A stretch of DNA of 64,000 nucleotides from Amanita rubescens (Eukaryota > Basidiomycota > Agaricomycetes > Agaricales > Amanitaceae), in the NCBI GenBank assembly GCA_015039365.1, contig WION01000073.1, positions 124,001 through 188,000 on the forward strand, given 5' to 3'. This document shows, piece by piece, positions 1-11,172 of the stretch. Position 1 is the first letter of the stretch. Each line of letters starts with the position of its first letter. Position numbers and translations under genes: made by a program. The notes beneath the pieces are model-generated. The model saw only the letters and a program-made list of their open reading frames with translations, had not been told where the DNA came from and searched no databases.

Positions 1-1072
1 GAGCTGAGTCTCCTCAATATGCAAATTAAATGATGTTTTTTGATACCTCGTCCTCGGCATAGACATCCAGAAACGCGTCCTTGCTCTTTAAGAAACCTTC
101 AGGGGGTGGGTTATTTAAGGTTCTATACGTCCCTCTCAGCATTCGCCGGACGTCCTTGCCGAGTTCCTCCGAAGCTTCGCTCATCTTCTCGTCAAAGTAA
201 CATTGATACATCATTTTTGGATAGTCTTTGACGATGCTAGAAATGGCCATAAAGGTTTCTCCAGGGGGGATATACTGAAAAAAGTAAGTTCAGTAGAATC
301 GTCTGGGATTGGAGGGACGAGGTTGAACTGACGGGGATGGCAACACCGATGACAGCACTTGTAATGTCTGGCCTTGATCGAGCTGCTTCGTAGCATATTT
401 GAGAACCCCAATCGTGCCTATTAACCAATAAATTAGAGCTGGAACTATTCGTGAATGAACGAGTCACGCACCCCATGCAAATCGCCTTCTCCACTCCCGC
501 GTGCTTCAAGATACAATCCAAGTCGTTGACCATATCAAACAACGTTCCGGACGACCTTGTGTTTTCAGGATGCGTTGACTTTCCGAAATCCACGAAGAGA
601 CGGAACTATAAGACGATAATCGTCCTATTCGCTCCAGGTCAAATTCCACACCTCAAAGAGGAGCCTGATGAGCTTGCCTTGAATTCTTCAATTTGATACG
701 ACCAAGTTGACCAATCAGCGGGCCACCCGTGAACCATGAGTATGGTAGTTCTCGCAGTGGGATTGATGTCGACATAGTCTGCATCAACCGCAGTCCGGGC
801 CAAAACGCAAAATGAACGTCAACGAAGCATAAGCTTATGACCACTCTTGGAAGCCCAATAGCATCGAGCTTACGTAGTCGGATTTGTACGTGCTCCTCGT
901 CAACGACGTCGAACCCTGTACCAGTCGATGAGGGCGACACAGTCCTCTTTATAGCATTGCAAGTGGCAATCTTGCTAGCGGTTGCTTCGTATGCACGTGG
1001 ATTGAACTGTCCAGCGCTAACGTAGGTTATGAGAGAGATGGCGTTGAAAAATGTGAGGGCTTTCGCTCTCAT
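1..1072 (-). CDS. Epoxide hydrolase (alpha/beta hydrolase), 3' end outside window
   Basis: An enzyme of the microsomal/soluble epoxide hydrolase type, which opens epoxides to diols. Read on the minus strand with introns removed, the N-terminus is hydrophobic (MRAKALTFFNAISLITYVSA), suggesting a signal or anchor. It is followed by a region ending DEEHVQIRLRKL, then ILMVHGWPADWSTW (oxyanion-hole HGWP at about 720-731). Next comes FGKSTHP, then HDWGSQICYEAARSRPD at about 405-416, where the Asp after His is the expected nucleophile; an intron splits that region from the preceding CMG. The last visible exon (26-250) has the helical cap sequence seen in this family. The acid and His of the triad would lie beyond position 1. 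Start chosen at 1072 because the signal-like segment begins there. Family call is firm; exon borders are approximate. Confidence 0.8.
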
Positions 1073-1164
1073 ATCGGTTGCTGAGTACGATAATAATAAT
1101 CAGGGTGCCGACTTAGCCGAGAATACCGGCTACTAATTGTCAAAATACGTTATTCCCATACTTG

Positions 1165-2730
1165 TTACAGATATAAATCGCGATCGTAATATAATACATC
1201 ATCATGTCGAAGTGAATGGAAATGATCAAATCTCGGCAACACATCTTTACCAGTAATTGTGATTCCAGCCTTCTTCAAGGCTACGACTCTTTCATCGTCA
1301 TCTTTAACCGAATCACAAATTATAATCTCCCTCAAAACGGTGATCTTTTCTCTCCAACTACAACCATCTTTGATCAACTCGTCGACCACTTCCTTTCGTT
1401 TTTCCGCCATTTTGATGATTTCCGTGGGATCGGAGACGCGTTTAATATGCAACTTTCGAAGAAAGCGCCCGAGCGTTCCATTTGATAAACCCGCGATAGC
1501 TTCAGTATCCATGATGGCACATTCCGGAAGTTGCAATGAGCGTAGCATAGGTGCATTCTCTAGTATAGAAGAGGCCAACAGTTTGGCCGGCTCTTTGTCC
1601 CGGACGATAAGTACAAATTCTTGAAGTCGATCGAGATTGTGCTGCTGCTTGATAGCCTTGAGAGTTTCGGGTGTCCAGGACCTTGGCAAGTCCAACACGA
1701 ACCTGGTGAGAGCTGGGAACGCAAAACTGCGAATGACCTCGCTGCACCGCTCCGGATAGCCATCGATCATCCTCAGTGTGAGATTCTGTAGATTAGAAAG
1801 GGATAATGTTGGCAATATTGGGCGTGTACCGAATGGATCAATGTCACAAATGAGTTGTCGTAAATTTGGCATTTGACGTAAGAAGTCGATGATAATGGGA
1901 AGAATGAAGCAGTCAAGAGTGAAAAGAAATCCAAAACACTGCAGCTGATGCCAAGGCAGAGAAAGTTGTTCGAAAAAGCCAGGTAAGTCATTCAGATAAC
2001 CATCGTTGTCCACGTCAGAGAACGTCACGGAGTGAAGTCGGGTAAAGAATGGTTTGTCGAAATTACACTCATAATAATATAATCCGAGTGTAAGACTAAG
2101 CTCTTCGAGGTCGGGCAATGCAGTATCAGGCAATCCGCACAGCTCTGTGACTTGAAATTCAAATAAATCGAGATGGAGTTTTTTCACTTTGATGGGTGAA
2201 AGGATTCCTTCTAGAACGCCGTCACATGGATGGTATAGGTGAAGTGACAGCGCAACAGGAATGTCTCCTGCTCGCAGGATCCATTGCTGGTTAAGTTGCA
2301 CGGAACGGTTGAAACTGTCGAGGACTTCGCTATGGCTGCGGAAAGAATTGGGGACACACGTCACGGTGTTGTTCCACAGTTCAGGTATCCGAAGTGCGAC
2401 TGTCCGCCAGCGTGAACATACGTGGGACAAAAGAAGTTGAGGTGTCTTATTTGTGGGGATAGGGAGCGCCACAGGTCCATAATCTAGCGAGAGTAGAATG
2501 AATATTTCGCCGAGGATTTCGTTTGGGAGAAGTTTATGAGGCGAAAGCGCGATCTCGAAACGAATAAGGTCTTCCTTAATCGATTCTTTCTCTTCCAACA
2601 GCTGAGCACTGACAGGCTCGCGCTCGATATTCTCCAACGATTGGTGTTGCCTATGAATAATATTTGTCTCATTCTGTACATGGAGCTGGTTAGTCCGTCC
2701 GACATTGGCCAAATCAAAGTGTTCGTCCAT
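1165..2730 (-). CDS. F-box domain protein, copy 1 (521 aa)
   Basis: Intronless ORF of 521 codons. The F-box lies near residues 60-115: LSPHKLLPNEILGEIFILLS, then LLLSHVCSRWRTVALRIPELWNN, the usual basidiomycete F-box-like pattern. A coiled-coil-like segment precedes it (QSLENIEREPVSAQLLEEKE). The rest has irregular leucine-rich segments (LPDLEELSLTLGLYYY, LSNLQNLTLRMIDG, APMLRSLQLPECAIMD) that would form the substrate-recognition part. F-box proteins link substrates to SCF ubiquitin ligases through Skp1. A close paralog on the same strand lies at 6208-7683. No damage seen. The specific target is unknown. Confidence 0.85.
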   Translation of the reverse strand: MDEHFDLANVGRTNQLHVQNETNIIHRQHQSLENIEREPVSAQLLEEKESIKEDLIRFEIALSPHKLLPNEILGEIFILLSLDYGPVALPIPTNKTPQLLLSHVCSRWRTVALRIPELWNNTVTCVPNSFRSHSEVLDSFNRSVQLNQQWILRAGDIPVALSLHLYHPCDGVLEGILSPIKVKKLHLDLFEFQVTELCGLPDTALPDLEELSLTLGLYYYECNFDKPFFTRLHSVTFSDVDNDGYLNDLPGFFEQLSLPWHQLQCFGFLFTLDCFILPIIIDFLRQMPNLRQLICDIDPFGTRPILPTLSLSNLQNLTLRMIDGYPERCSEVIRSFAFPALTRFVLDLPRSWTPETLKAIKQQHNLDRLQEFVLIVRDKEPAKLLASSILENAPMLRSLQLPECAIMDTEAIAGLSNGTLGRFLRKLHIKRVSDPTEIIKMAEKRKEVVDELIKDGCSWREKITVLREIIICDSVKDDDERVVALKKAGITITGKDVLPRFDHFHSLRHDDVLYYDRDLYL

Positions 2731-2987
2731 TTGTCTTCATGTAAGTTAAGCATCTATGCCTAATAGATGAACTTTATTCGGACCTTCGAATTGCCCCAGC
2801 TAGGTGAGCGATTGACGTGTGACTGTGACTTAAAAGTAGACTCTCACAGCTGAAGCGCTGATCAATGGACTGCGAAATATGAAGAACCTTCATACTCACA
2901 ATTCTATTGTACGTTCCTTCGAATTCTCAGCATAATTCTCTCATAATATAAAACATTCAAGTCGCATCCAGTCACAAAATTCCGCAT

Positions 2988-4318
2988 ATGCTCTTGGGAA
3001 TCCAAGCGAATGCCTGTCGCATATATATACACGACATAAGCAATGCTCCTGATTACATACCTACGAAAGGGTCGAGATCAAGTTCATTGGCACCCTCAAC
3101 AGCACTTACCGTTCCAGCCTCATCCGCTCGAACGTCGATGTATGCTACAATGATGGATTCTTTGTGGATCGAGATCAAAAATGGGAGAAGTTGGGCTATG
3201 GTCGAGGCATTGCGCATTGCGCAGCTTATGTCTACAAGGTCAGCATTCACCTCCGTCTCCACCCAACGTGTACAGGCATGTCCTACGAGAAACTTTATCC
3301 TTCGGATCCTAAGAAGGCATTATCTATTATCGTGCTGTATTACCCTTGATCAGCGTCGCTGCTACCGAGTTTTCGTTCAGTCCACTTGCTCCACCCTCGC
3401 AAGCGTCTGGCGCAAAATCAGAGCCAACACCATTCCTGAGGTTCCGGGAGCCGTGGCGGGCCATCGTCATAAGTGCGCGGACCAACAATTTTCTCCTCGA
3501 AGATGTGGAAAACGCTGAACCAGAGGAAAGTCTATGGACGTGGCTCAAACACTATTCGAGATGCAGCATCAACTGGCCATCAGACTTTCGGACAGCTCAT
3601 CGATCAACGATATCTGTGATCTATCTTCGAGCATTAGCAATAGAACACGGACGATGTCATCATTCATTCATCCATGCCGGTGACGAGTCCTGTATCGTCT
3701 CGGGCGAAGAAGGTGCCCCTGGTTGGAAGAAGTACGTTCGCTTATCGTAGTATCTTGAACATCACCACAAAATATCCTCGTGCAGGCAAGCACAATAACA
3801 AGGTTGAAGACTTCGTAAACCTGTGCACAGCGATATGGGAATCGGTAGCAGCTATTGGAGAACATGCCAACTGGTTTATCGATGTAAGTCACCTTCTCAC
3901 TGATTCAGTTCCAGATGCTAACATTGACTTTTAGACTATGTGGTGGGCGACGCGCCTGACATTCAATTCACCTCGGGTACTGAGGCATATGACTCGCCTT
4001 CTGTTCCTGTCTGGGGACACATCGCTGGGAAAGCGTACCCTTAAAGTTCATGCTCGAGCCGTCGGGAAAGCATGGCCGACGCAAGGCGCTCAAATGTGCG
4101 AAGAAACGGATACAAACGAAAATTGGGTCGAATTGCTTGTCTTTGGTGTACGCATGTTATGCAAGGCGGCTGTCTCTGCCCCTGGTGCAAGGACGCGCGA
4201 GACGCAGGGGGATTGGATACAGGTGAAGAGAAACACCACAATACAAGGGTTGCAGCCATATATACGCCTGCAATACCAGCAGAGATGCGAGTCAGGCGCA
4301 ACACGGTAGAAAAGATTA
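2988..4318 (+). pseudogene. Decayed TPR-type gene resembling TTC7/YPP1
   Basis: Protein-like stretches lie on the plus strand but in several frames. The best part is at 3674-4309: KVEDFVNLCTAIWESVAAIGE, then HANWFID, a 54-nt intron (3881-3934), then TMWWATRLTFNSPRVLRHMTRLLF, SGDTSLGKRTL and NWVELLVFGVRMLCKA. This resembles the segment of fungal YPP1/TTC7 proteins in which an ALWWA-like helix pair precedes LRHLTR and a later GSRMLC. Those proteins help recruit the phosphatidylinositol 4-kinase complex to the plasma membrane. Upstream pieces (2988-3750) change frame repeatedly, and the downstream TPR half is missing, so I read this as a truncated, decayed copy. The match is from memory and could be to another TPR protein. 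Confidence 0.45.
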
Positions 4319-4401
4319 TGGCATTGACATTCTAGTGGAGTTATTTTACATACCCCGAAATTCCTGTTTCGGGATCCACCCTACCAGTTGCTGATCTGTG
4401 T

Positions 4402-5441
4402 TTAAGCTGCTGCGGTTGGGAATTTCACTGCTCCGACCACTATCTTCTGATAATGGAGACCCTCAGATGTTTTGCTGATCTTCAACACATCATTACGCTG
4501 ATGAAAGGGAACGGAAGCCTGTAAAATCCAATAAGAGACTGGAAAATTGAAGCAGTAGATTACTGACCCCTGGCATTCGGCGCCAGATCCCCACTAGTCG
4601 CTCCTCTGATACAGATGCAGTTACAAAACGCATTTCTCCGGGCTTATTGGTCAGAGTGTAGAGTTTCGGGTTACTTTTGTTATCGAGTACGATGACATCA
4701 TAATGTCCCTCTTTATGCATTGGCAAAAGCTACACCAGGCACATGTGAGATATGTAAAAAATTGGTGAAAATTAGTGATTAACTTCTGGTGGCAATCTGC
4801 CCCAAGTGCCCTCAAAACCAATTGGAGGAGGCCCTGCAGGTTTGCCATCAATCCCGTTAGATAACTTGAGCGCCGTAGTTCGAACATATCCATAATAACA
4901 TTCGATCTCTCTTCTTGAACCATAGTAGAACGTCACTTGATTGGAACGATCGTCAAATGGGACATCAGACTGTGAAGTCCAGTAAGCCTCAGAGGTTATA
5001 GAATTTCGGTAGACAACTCACGCTTAGCATCGGCCGCCAGTCGTCCAGGATTCGCTCTGAGTTAAGAGCATTGAGGACATCTGGATGTGGTGTGCCACGC
5101 AATCCTTCCCCAGGTTTTTCGTTCAATTGGTGAAACGTTATAGAACCGTCGTGATGAATCTCGAAAACATCGTTAATGAACCTTTCATCCACACCCTCAG
5201 AACCTTGATTGGCATCCCCTTTCGGTATTCGGTAAAACCAACGCAAACCAGTTGGCAATGATCGAAGAAGATGAGGAAATAACAATGGTCGCTGGTCCTG
5301 AACGCGATCGTAATGTTTTTGGTCCTTATAATCAGGAAGAAGGGGAATGGCGACTACAGAAGTGCCGAGCAAGAAAAAAAGCAGCATATGCAAGAACAAC
5401 ATGATGGGAAAGGAGACCAGCTCTTGGATCGAATCAATCAT
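4402..5441 (-). CDS. Secreted protein of unknown function, four exons (294 aa)
   Basis: I do not recognise the family. Exons read 5441-5022, 4969-4784, 4729-4568 and 4518-4402 (420, 186, 162 and 117 nt, all in frame; 294 residues plus stop TAA at 4404-4402), separated by short GT-AG introns. The first exon has a hydrophobic segment near residues 13-31 (FPIMLFLHMLLFFLLGTSV), consistent with a signal peptide or N-terminal anchor. The mature part has few Cys and no catalytic motif I can name. Exon 2 contains FYYGSRREIECYYGYVRTTA; exon 3 contains HYDVIVLDNKSNPKLYTLT. Every exon is open and splice sites are clean, so it looks functional. Confidence 0.65.
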
Positions 5442-6207
5442 TGAATCAAGGTTTTATTGTGTTTTTCTGACGACCTGATGAGCCGGAAAGTGAAAAAAAA
5501 TGCGCATCGGAGTTGTCCGGCCACGCACCACGCATCATGCATCATGGTTACTAGATCATGATGTTGATAGGCCAACTAGACTTGTTACCAGCCGTCTATA
5601 CTAAAACAAATTGAAGATGAAACAAACATATATGGCAACTCGGAAGGGCTAGCTCAGATTTCGAATCACCCGCACAGGACTTGTGACTCAAAAAATTCTC
5701 TTGTATATCCTTCTGTCTCAGGGCCCCGGCCGGAACATCAGCCCAAAGGTCGTTTTGGGGCCTTGCTGTCGGCCCAAATGTGTCCGTACCCATGACCCAG
5801 CCTTCATAACCTATGTACATGTTGATAACCGCTAATACACCAGGCTACTTCTGCTTCATTTCTCTCCGTCTGAAGGCCGCCATTGCACTATGATCATCAA
5901 AATTTCTTCTGTCTCCCAGTCCCCCGCACCTCCTCAACCTGCATTGTTGTCCTTGCGTTTCTCGACAACAAGTGTGCCACTGTGCCTGGCTGCTGGTCAC
6001 CAAGACGTTGTCTGTCGTCACAGCCCAGTCACCAGGAATCAGTATTTATCCGATATCGAGTTATAATTTACGCTGACGTGCTGCCCTTTTCGCAAGAGTC
6101 AGCGATGTCCAGGGTAGCATCTCTCTTATCTTATTTAATCGTGTTCAACGATATATTACATACCAGCCTCCTTTGAATGTCGATGTGAAACGGAATAATG
6201 GTCGTGC
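5442..6207. other. Intergenic region, no gene seen
   Basis: About 770 bases between the secreted-protein gene and the second F-box gene. Only short overlapping ORFs on both strands with no recognisable protein. It should hold the promoter of the secreted-protein gene (transcribed leftward) and the 3' end of the F-box gene. No repeat or RNA gene recognised. Confidence 0.5.
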
Positions 6208-7683
6208 TCATGTGATTGTGATACCAGCCTCCTTCACGGCTACGACCCTTTGATCAACCGAATCACAAAATATAATCTCCCTCAAAACGGTGATCTCTTC
6301 TTTACAACGATCTTTGATCAACTCGTCGACCACTTCCTTCCGTTTTTCCGCCATTTTAATGATTTCCGTGGGATCGGAGACGCTTGTAATACGTAACTTT
6401 CGAAGAAAGCGCCCAAGGGTTCCATTTGATAAACCCGCGATGGCTTCAGCATCCATGGTGGCACATTCTGGAAGTTGCAATGAGCGTAACATGGGTGCAT
6501 TCCTTAGTATAGAAGAGGCCGATAGTTCATCCGGCTTATTGCCCCGGATGACAAGTACATATTCTTGAAGTCGCTCAAGATTGTACTGTTCCTTGATAAC
6601 CTCCAACGTTCTGGGTGTCCAGGACCCCCAGGAGCAGCTGTCCAACGTTAACCTGGTAAGAGCTGGGAACGAAAAACTGCGAATGACCTCGCTGCACCGG
6701 TTGTTCGGAAAACCATAGATCTCCAGCGTGAGATGCTGTAGGTTGGGAATGGAAAAAGTGGGCAGTGGGCCTGTTCCGTACGCATTGATGACACAAACGA
6801 GTTGTCGTAGATTCGGCATTTGGCGTAATAAATTGGTGATAATGGGAAGACGGAAGCAGTCAAGAGAGAAAAGAAATCCAAAACGCTCCAGTTGATGCCA
6901 AGGCAGAAAAATAGCGTCCAGAAAGCCAGCCAAGTCATTCAGATAACCAGTGGCGTGAACGGCAGAGAACGTCAGAGACCGAAGTCGTGTAAAGAATGGT
7001 TTGTTGAAATTACAGTCATAATAATAACGTAATTCGAGCGTAAGACCAAGCTCTTCGAGGTTGGGAAATGCAGTATCAGGCAATCTGCACAGTTCTGTGA
7101 CTTGATATCCTCCAACCAGACTGAGGTGAAGTTTTTTCAACTTGATGGGTGAAAGGGTCCTTTGTAGAACACCGTCACATTCTTGGCGCAGTTGAAGTGA
7201 CAGTGCAACAGGAATGCCTCCTGCTCGCAGGATCCATTGCCGGTTAAGTTGCATAGCGCGATTAAAAGTGTCGAGGACTTCTCTATAGCGGCAGGCAGGA
7301 TTGGGGGCACGGGTCACGGTATTGTTCCACAGTTCAGGTATACAAAGTGCGACTGTCCGCCAGCGTGAACATACATGCGACAAAACAAGTTGAGGAGGTG
7401 GCTTGTTTGGGAGGATAGGAAACTCGACAGGTCCATGATCTAGCGCAACTAGAGTGAATATTTCGCAGAGGGTTTCGTTTGGGAGAAGCTTATGAGGCGA
7501 AAGCGCAATCTCGAAACGAATAAGGTCTTCCTTAATCGCTTCTTTCTCTTCCAACAGCTGAGCGCTGAGACGCTCGATATTCTCCAACGCTTCTCTTTTT
7601 TGAATTATAAGCCTACGAATAATATTTGCCTCGTCCTGTTCATGGATCCAGTTTGTCCGTCCGACATTGGCCAAATCGTCCAT
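6208..7683 (-). CDS. F-box domain protein, copy 2 (491 aa)
   Basis: Intronless paralog of the gene at 1165-2730. Almost every segment can be aligned: the N-terminus (DLANVGRTN), the coiled-coil-like ENIERLSAQLLEEKEAIKED, the F-box core LSPHKLLPNETLCEIFTLVA and HVCSRWRTVALCIPELWNN, and the leucine-rich tail ending AVKEAGITIT. It differs by scattered substitutions and small indels, and it stops about 30 residues before copy 1, which continues GKDVLPRFDHFHSLRHDD. Role as for copy 1: a predicted substrate adaptor of an SCF ubiquitin ligase. Both copies are open, so both may be active. Confidence 0.85.
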   Translation of the reverse strand: MDDLANVGRTNWIHEQDEANIIRRLIIQKREALENIERLSAQLLEEKEAIKEDLIRFEIALSPHKLLPNETLCEIFTLVALDHGPVEFPILPNKPPPQLVLSHVCSRWRTVALCIPELWNNTVTRAPNPACRYREVLDTFNRAMQLNRQWILRAGGIPVALSLQLRQECDGVLQRTLSPIKLKKLHLSLVGGYQVTELCRLPDTAFPNLEELGLTLELRYYYDCNFNKPFFTRLRSLTFSAVHATGYLNDLAGFLDAIFLPWHQLERFGFLFSLDCFRLPIITNLLRQMPNLRQLVCVINAYGTGPLPTFSIPNLQHLTLEIYGFPNNRCSEVIRSFSFPALTRLTLDSCSWGSWTPRTLEVIKEQYNLERLQEYVLVIRGNKPDELSASSILRNAPMLRSLQLPECATMDAEAIAGLSNGTLGRFLRKLRITSVSDPTEIIKMAEKRKEVVDELIKDRCKEEITVLREIIFCDSVDQRVVAVKEAGITIT

Positions 7684-8020
7684 CTATCTTCGTTATTTGA
7701 AGCCTCACCCTAACTGGACCTTCGAATTGTCTCAAGCGATAGGGATGAAGTGCGTGACATGTGACATGTGACTCGCACTACTAAAGCAACACATGCAGCT
7801 TCTGAGCGCTCTGAGCTAGGCAACCGTCTTATCAAGACAGCCTTAATCGTAGTTCGTTCATTGTCAAATTCAAAAACGCGTAGTAACATCCAACATGATA
7901 CACATCTTACGCCCTTAATACTCAACACTTTCCGGAGCTTCATACGATTCCACAGTTTGTATTGTGAAGTCGACAAGCCGTTGCACAGTATCAAAAAGAG
8001 TGACTATATAGACAAGTCAA
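7684..8020. other. Intergenic region between F-box copy 2 and the GTPase
   Basis: About 340 bases with only short ORFs on both strands that resemble nothing known to me. It should contain the promoter of F-box copy 2 and the 3' end of the GTPase gene. Confidence 0.4.
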
Positions 8021-8734
8021 TCAAAATGAATCAACGTTGAACGCGAACGTACACCCTACGACAGTATATGATATCTTGCGCTCCTCGCTCTTAGATAACT
8101 GTTCAAATTCTGGTCCTTGCTTTTCCCTGAAATTTTGCTCGACGGATTCTTGTATAATCTCTCCTTGTCCGAGGCTACTTCTTGTCATCTTCGCTCTCGC
8201 TATGAGGAGATCAAGCTTTGTGAATACGACAATTATAGGCACTGTTGTCGCGATAAGTTGGGAGTTTGGATAGTGATTGGGTGTAATTGCCTTTGCCTCC
8301 ATTGAACTGGACAATCTTTTCGTCCCATGTATTGTATATTGAGCCACCGGCGAAAGGCACGGGAATGCATAACCTGTTAAACGACATGAATTGGAATGGT
8401 CCGCTTCCCGTTGGCACTTGACGCACCAAACCGCATCCAACTTCTCAGTACCAGTGGAAGCATTTCGCTGCGTGATGAATTTCTCCAAGTTGTCGTAGAT
8501 CTCCGTAGTCCCGGGATCGTAACCTTGAGAATCGTGGATGATAAAACGGTTGTCGTTTGCCGATGTGTATTCCTTATTAATATCTGTCGGGCCTGATTCG
8601 CGGTGGTAGACCTCCTAAATGCTGTTTAGAGTTTGAAGGATTACGAATATCAGGAGATATACTGCTAGAGTTTCTTTGAATATAGCGTTGATAAGCGACG
8701 ATTTCCCTGAGCCGGACTGTGGTGGAACATCCAT
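8021..8734 (-). pseudogene. P-loop GTPase (G-domain protein), probably frameshifted
   Basis: Basidiomycete G-domain protein of the loner P-loop GTPase type. From 8734 it reads MDVPPQSGSGKSSLINAIFK (G1/Walker A), a short intron, then NRFIIHDSQGYDPGTTEIYD (G3 as DSQG), KLDAVW, and VPIIVVFTKLDLLIA (G4 as TKLD). Two oddities. Between AVW and VPTGSGPFQFMSFNRLC the frame changes near 8410-8425 without an obvious intron. Joining NGGK to VPIIVVF needs an intron that begins GC rather than GT. The C-terminus ends in SYTVVGCTFAFNVDSF, where relatives continue. GTP binding is supported by the motifs; the biological role is unknown. A damaged copy is the likelier reading. Confidence 0.55.
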
Positions 8735-9455
8735 TAATTGATCACGCAAAGAGTAGCGATAGGGTAATAAGCCTTACTCGGCCGGCGATAAGGATCCGCA
8801 TCCTATCATAATACGTTTAGCCGAATTCCAGCGCTCAAACCTCACCTCACCTTGGGTATTCCTCTGTATTCTAGACCTGTGACAGCTGAAGGTGCTGTTT
8901 CTGCAGAACCGACAGTGATAATGAAGCCTGAGGCGTCCCCTTGTTCCGTGGTAAGAAGAAAGGATGTCTAGCGCCCAAAAAGTTGTAGAGATCATATGTA
9001 AACAGTGGGCAACGCACCGAACAGGAAATATTAGAAGCGAACGTTATCAGCAATGTTTTGATGGCTCATTGAGGCTGTTGAATGTGCTTCAATACCGACG
9101 AGGTCAACATGGGATGTCAGCTACTAACCAGATTTCACTACGTTTGTGTCAGATTTGATATCGTGAAATTGCCTGGCATCCTGTGGTAGGCTAATATTCC
9201 GGCGTTTACACTGTGAGGCCGGTGAGGAGTGATCAAAAGCTGTATAAGCTGTATACGGAATGAGTCAAAGAGGAAGGCGGGATAACTCTATCAACAAACA
9301 ACATAAACAAACAACGCCAGATCTTTCCTTCGTCGTGCATATGATATATGATATAATGGGGCATACTGCATATACGTCATCGTCGTCATCATGTCTGGCG
9401 GTAAACACATAAAAGACGGCCTCTGTTCCGCACATCTTTCCAACCTCTACCCAAC
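8735..9455. other. Intergenic region upstream of the alcohol dehydrogenase
   Basis: About 720 bases between two divergently transcribed genes. A minus-strand ORF near 8774-8995 could be an upstream exon of the GTPase but shows no motif. The right part should be the alcohol dehydrogenase promoter; a TATA-like ACATAAAAG lies about 45 bases before the ATG. Confidence 0.45.
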
Positions 9456-11172
9456 ATGACTTCCAACCAAGACTTGCAATTTAAAGGCTACGCGTACGCG
9501 ACTCACCACTTGACGTGGACCACATTCTCTAACCTCTAGTGACAGGATTCACGATACCAACAATTGGGATAGGTTTCAGCTTATCGACTTCAAGCCCAAG
9601 GAATTCGGCGAGTACGACGTGGACATTAAAATAGATTACTGCGGTGTCTGCGCGTCTGATGTACGCTTAGCGATATATTCACCAACTTGCCTTGGCTGAG
9701 CGCATATAGGTGCATACAATCACAGCCGGATGGGGAAAACCAATCCTTGTACTTCATCGTTCTTCTCTACGCTTATGCTGAGCTGATTACATTTCAGCCC
9801 GTCATTCCCGGTCATGAGATTGTTGGCCACGTAGTGCGCGTCGGATCCAAAGTCACAGAGTTTAAAGTTGGAGATCGTGCTGGCGTCGGGTAAGCCAAAG
9901 GAGATCCATCTTTCTACACTTATTGACATGCTTTCCCTAGGCCTCAAGTGCTTTCATGCTTCAAATGTCTGCCATGTGAGACGGACAGCGAACAATAGTA
10001 CCTTTCTTTTACTTTGTGAATTTCGCGTCACTAATTTTCGTAGCTGTAGGGATGGGGTTGACACGTACAACTCAAAATATCCCAATGTGAGTTACGTCGT
10101 CTGTTAGCGTAGAGGTCATTTGAACGGGGAACTCCAGGGTCACATTGCACAGGGTGGCTATTCGACCGCCATTCGAGCTCACGAACGCTTCGTTTTTCCG
10201 TTGCCTGAAGAGCTTCCGTTAGAAGTGATTGCGCCGATGTTATGCGCCGGCTTGACAGTTTATTCACCCTTGGTCAGGAATGGCGCCGGGTAAGACCCCC
10301 GTCTTTACATGAAGCTGATGCTAATAAATTGACTTTTCAAGACCTGGAAAAGTTGTTGGTATCGTCGGAATAGGTGGATTAGGGTATGGAATACTCTCTG
10401 TGACGATATTTCTGATTAACAAGACGTCAGGCATCTTGCTTTGCAATTCGCCCGTGCCTTGGGTGCCGACAAAGTCATAGCGTTCTCTCATTCGTTGCAT
10501 AAAAAGGTTCGTTTGGTACTTCAGACATGTACCTGTCATCAACGTTCTTCAGGAGGATGCGATAGAAATGGGTGCGACCGACTTTGTTCTCACCAGCGAC
10601 AAGAACTTCGCCGATCCGTGGTTGGGAAAGGTCGACCTCATTATCGTATGTATGCATATATACGCTCGCTGGCCATATCTTCTGACCTGTGTTCAGAACA
10701 CGACGGATGTCTCCCACGCCATTCCTCTAAGCTCGTTATTGAAGACTCTGAAAGTGCATGGTCGTTGTATATTGGTCGCGTTACCGGATGAAAATTTGCC
10801 CACGCTCAATGCAGGAGGTCATGATGTTTTCTATGCTGTGTGTGGCTCTTTGCTCAACCCGTTTTTTAGACTTCATCCAATATGGAGCGTTACTGGGAGG
10901 GAGCCATACGTACGTACGCCTTCATCGCATGACTTATACAGAACCGACCTTGTTCTTAGAGGAAGCAAGAAAGAAGTTATTAGTATGCTCAATCTCGCCG
11001 TGCAAAAGAATGTGAAGAGCGTGATCCAGATCCTCCCAAGTACGTAAACGTGCAAGCCAATGTAACGTTTGGTAATGCTCGGCTTTTTCAAGTGCGCGAA
11101 GCAGGGGCTGCCGTGAGGAACGTTAAGGAAAACAAGGTTCACTATAGACAAGTCTTGAAGTACGTTGTTTAA
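9456..11172 (+). CDS. Zinc alcohol dehydrogenase, cinnamyl-alcohol/ADH6 type
   Basis: NADP-type medium-chain dehydrogenase that reduces aldehydes to alcohols, probably in the cytosol. Start ATG at 9456 ([13 protein letters not shown]). Exons 9456-9493, 9546-9660 and 9710 onward join in frame to give [10 protein letters not shown] / [13 protein letters not shown] / [19 protein letters not shown]. Cys of CGVCASD and the His/Glu of GHE are catalytic-zinc ligands. [13 protein letters not shown] is the four-cysteine structural-zinc loop. [20 protein letters not shown] is the Rossmann nucleotide loop, with an intron inside GGLG/HLA. The 3' part reads [16 protein letters not shown], then GALLGGSH, an intron, [20 protein letters not shown] and finally [11 protein letters not shown]. 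All motifs of the family are present and in order. At least seven introns. It appears intact. Confidence 0.85.
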
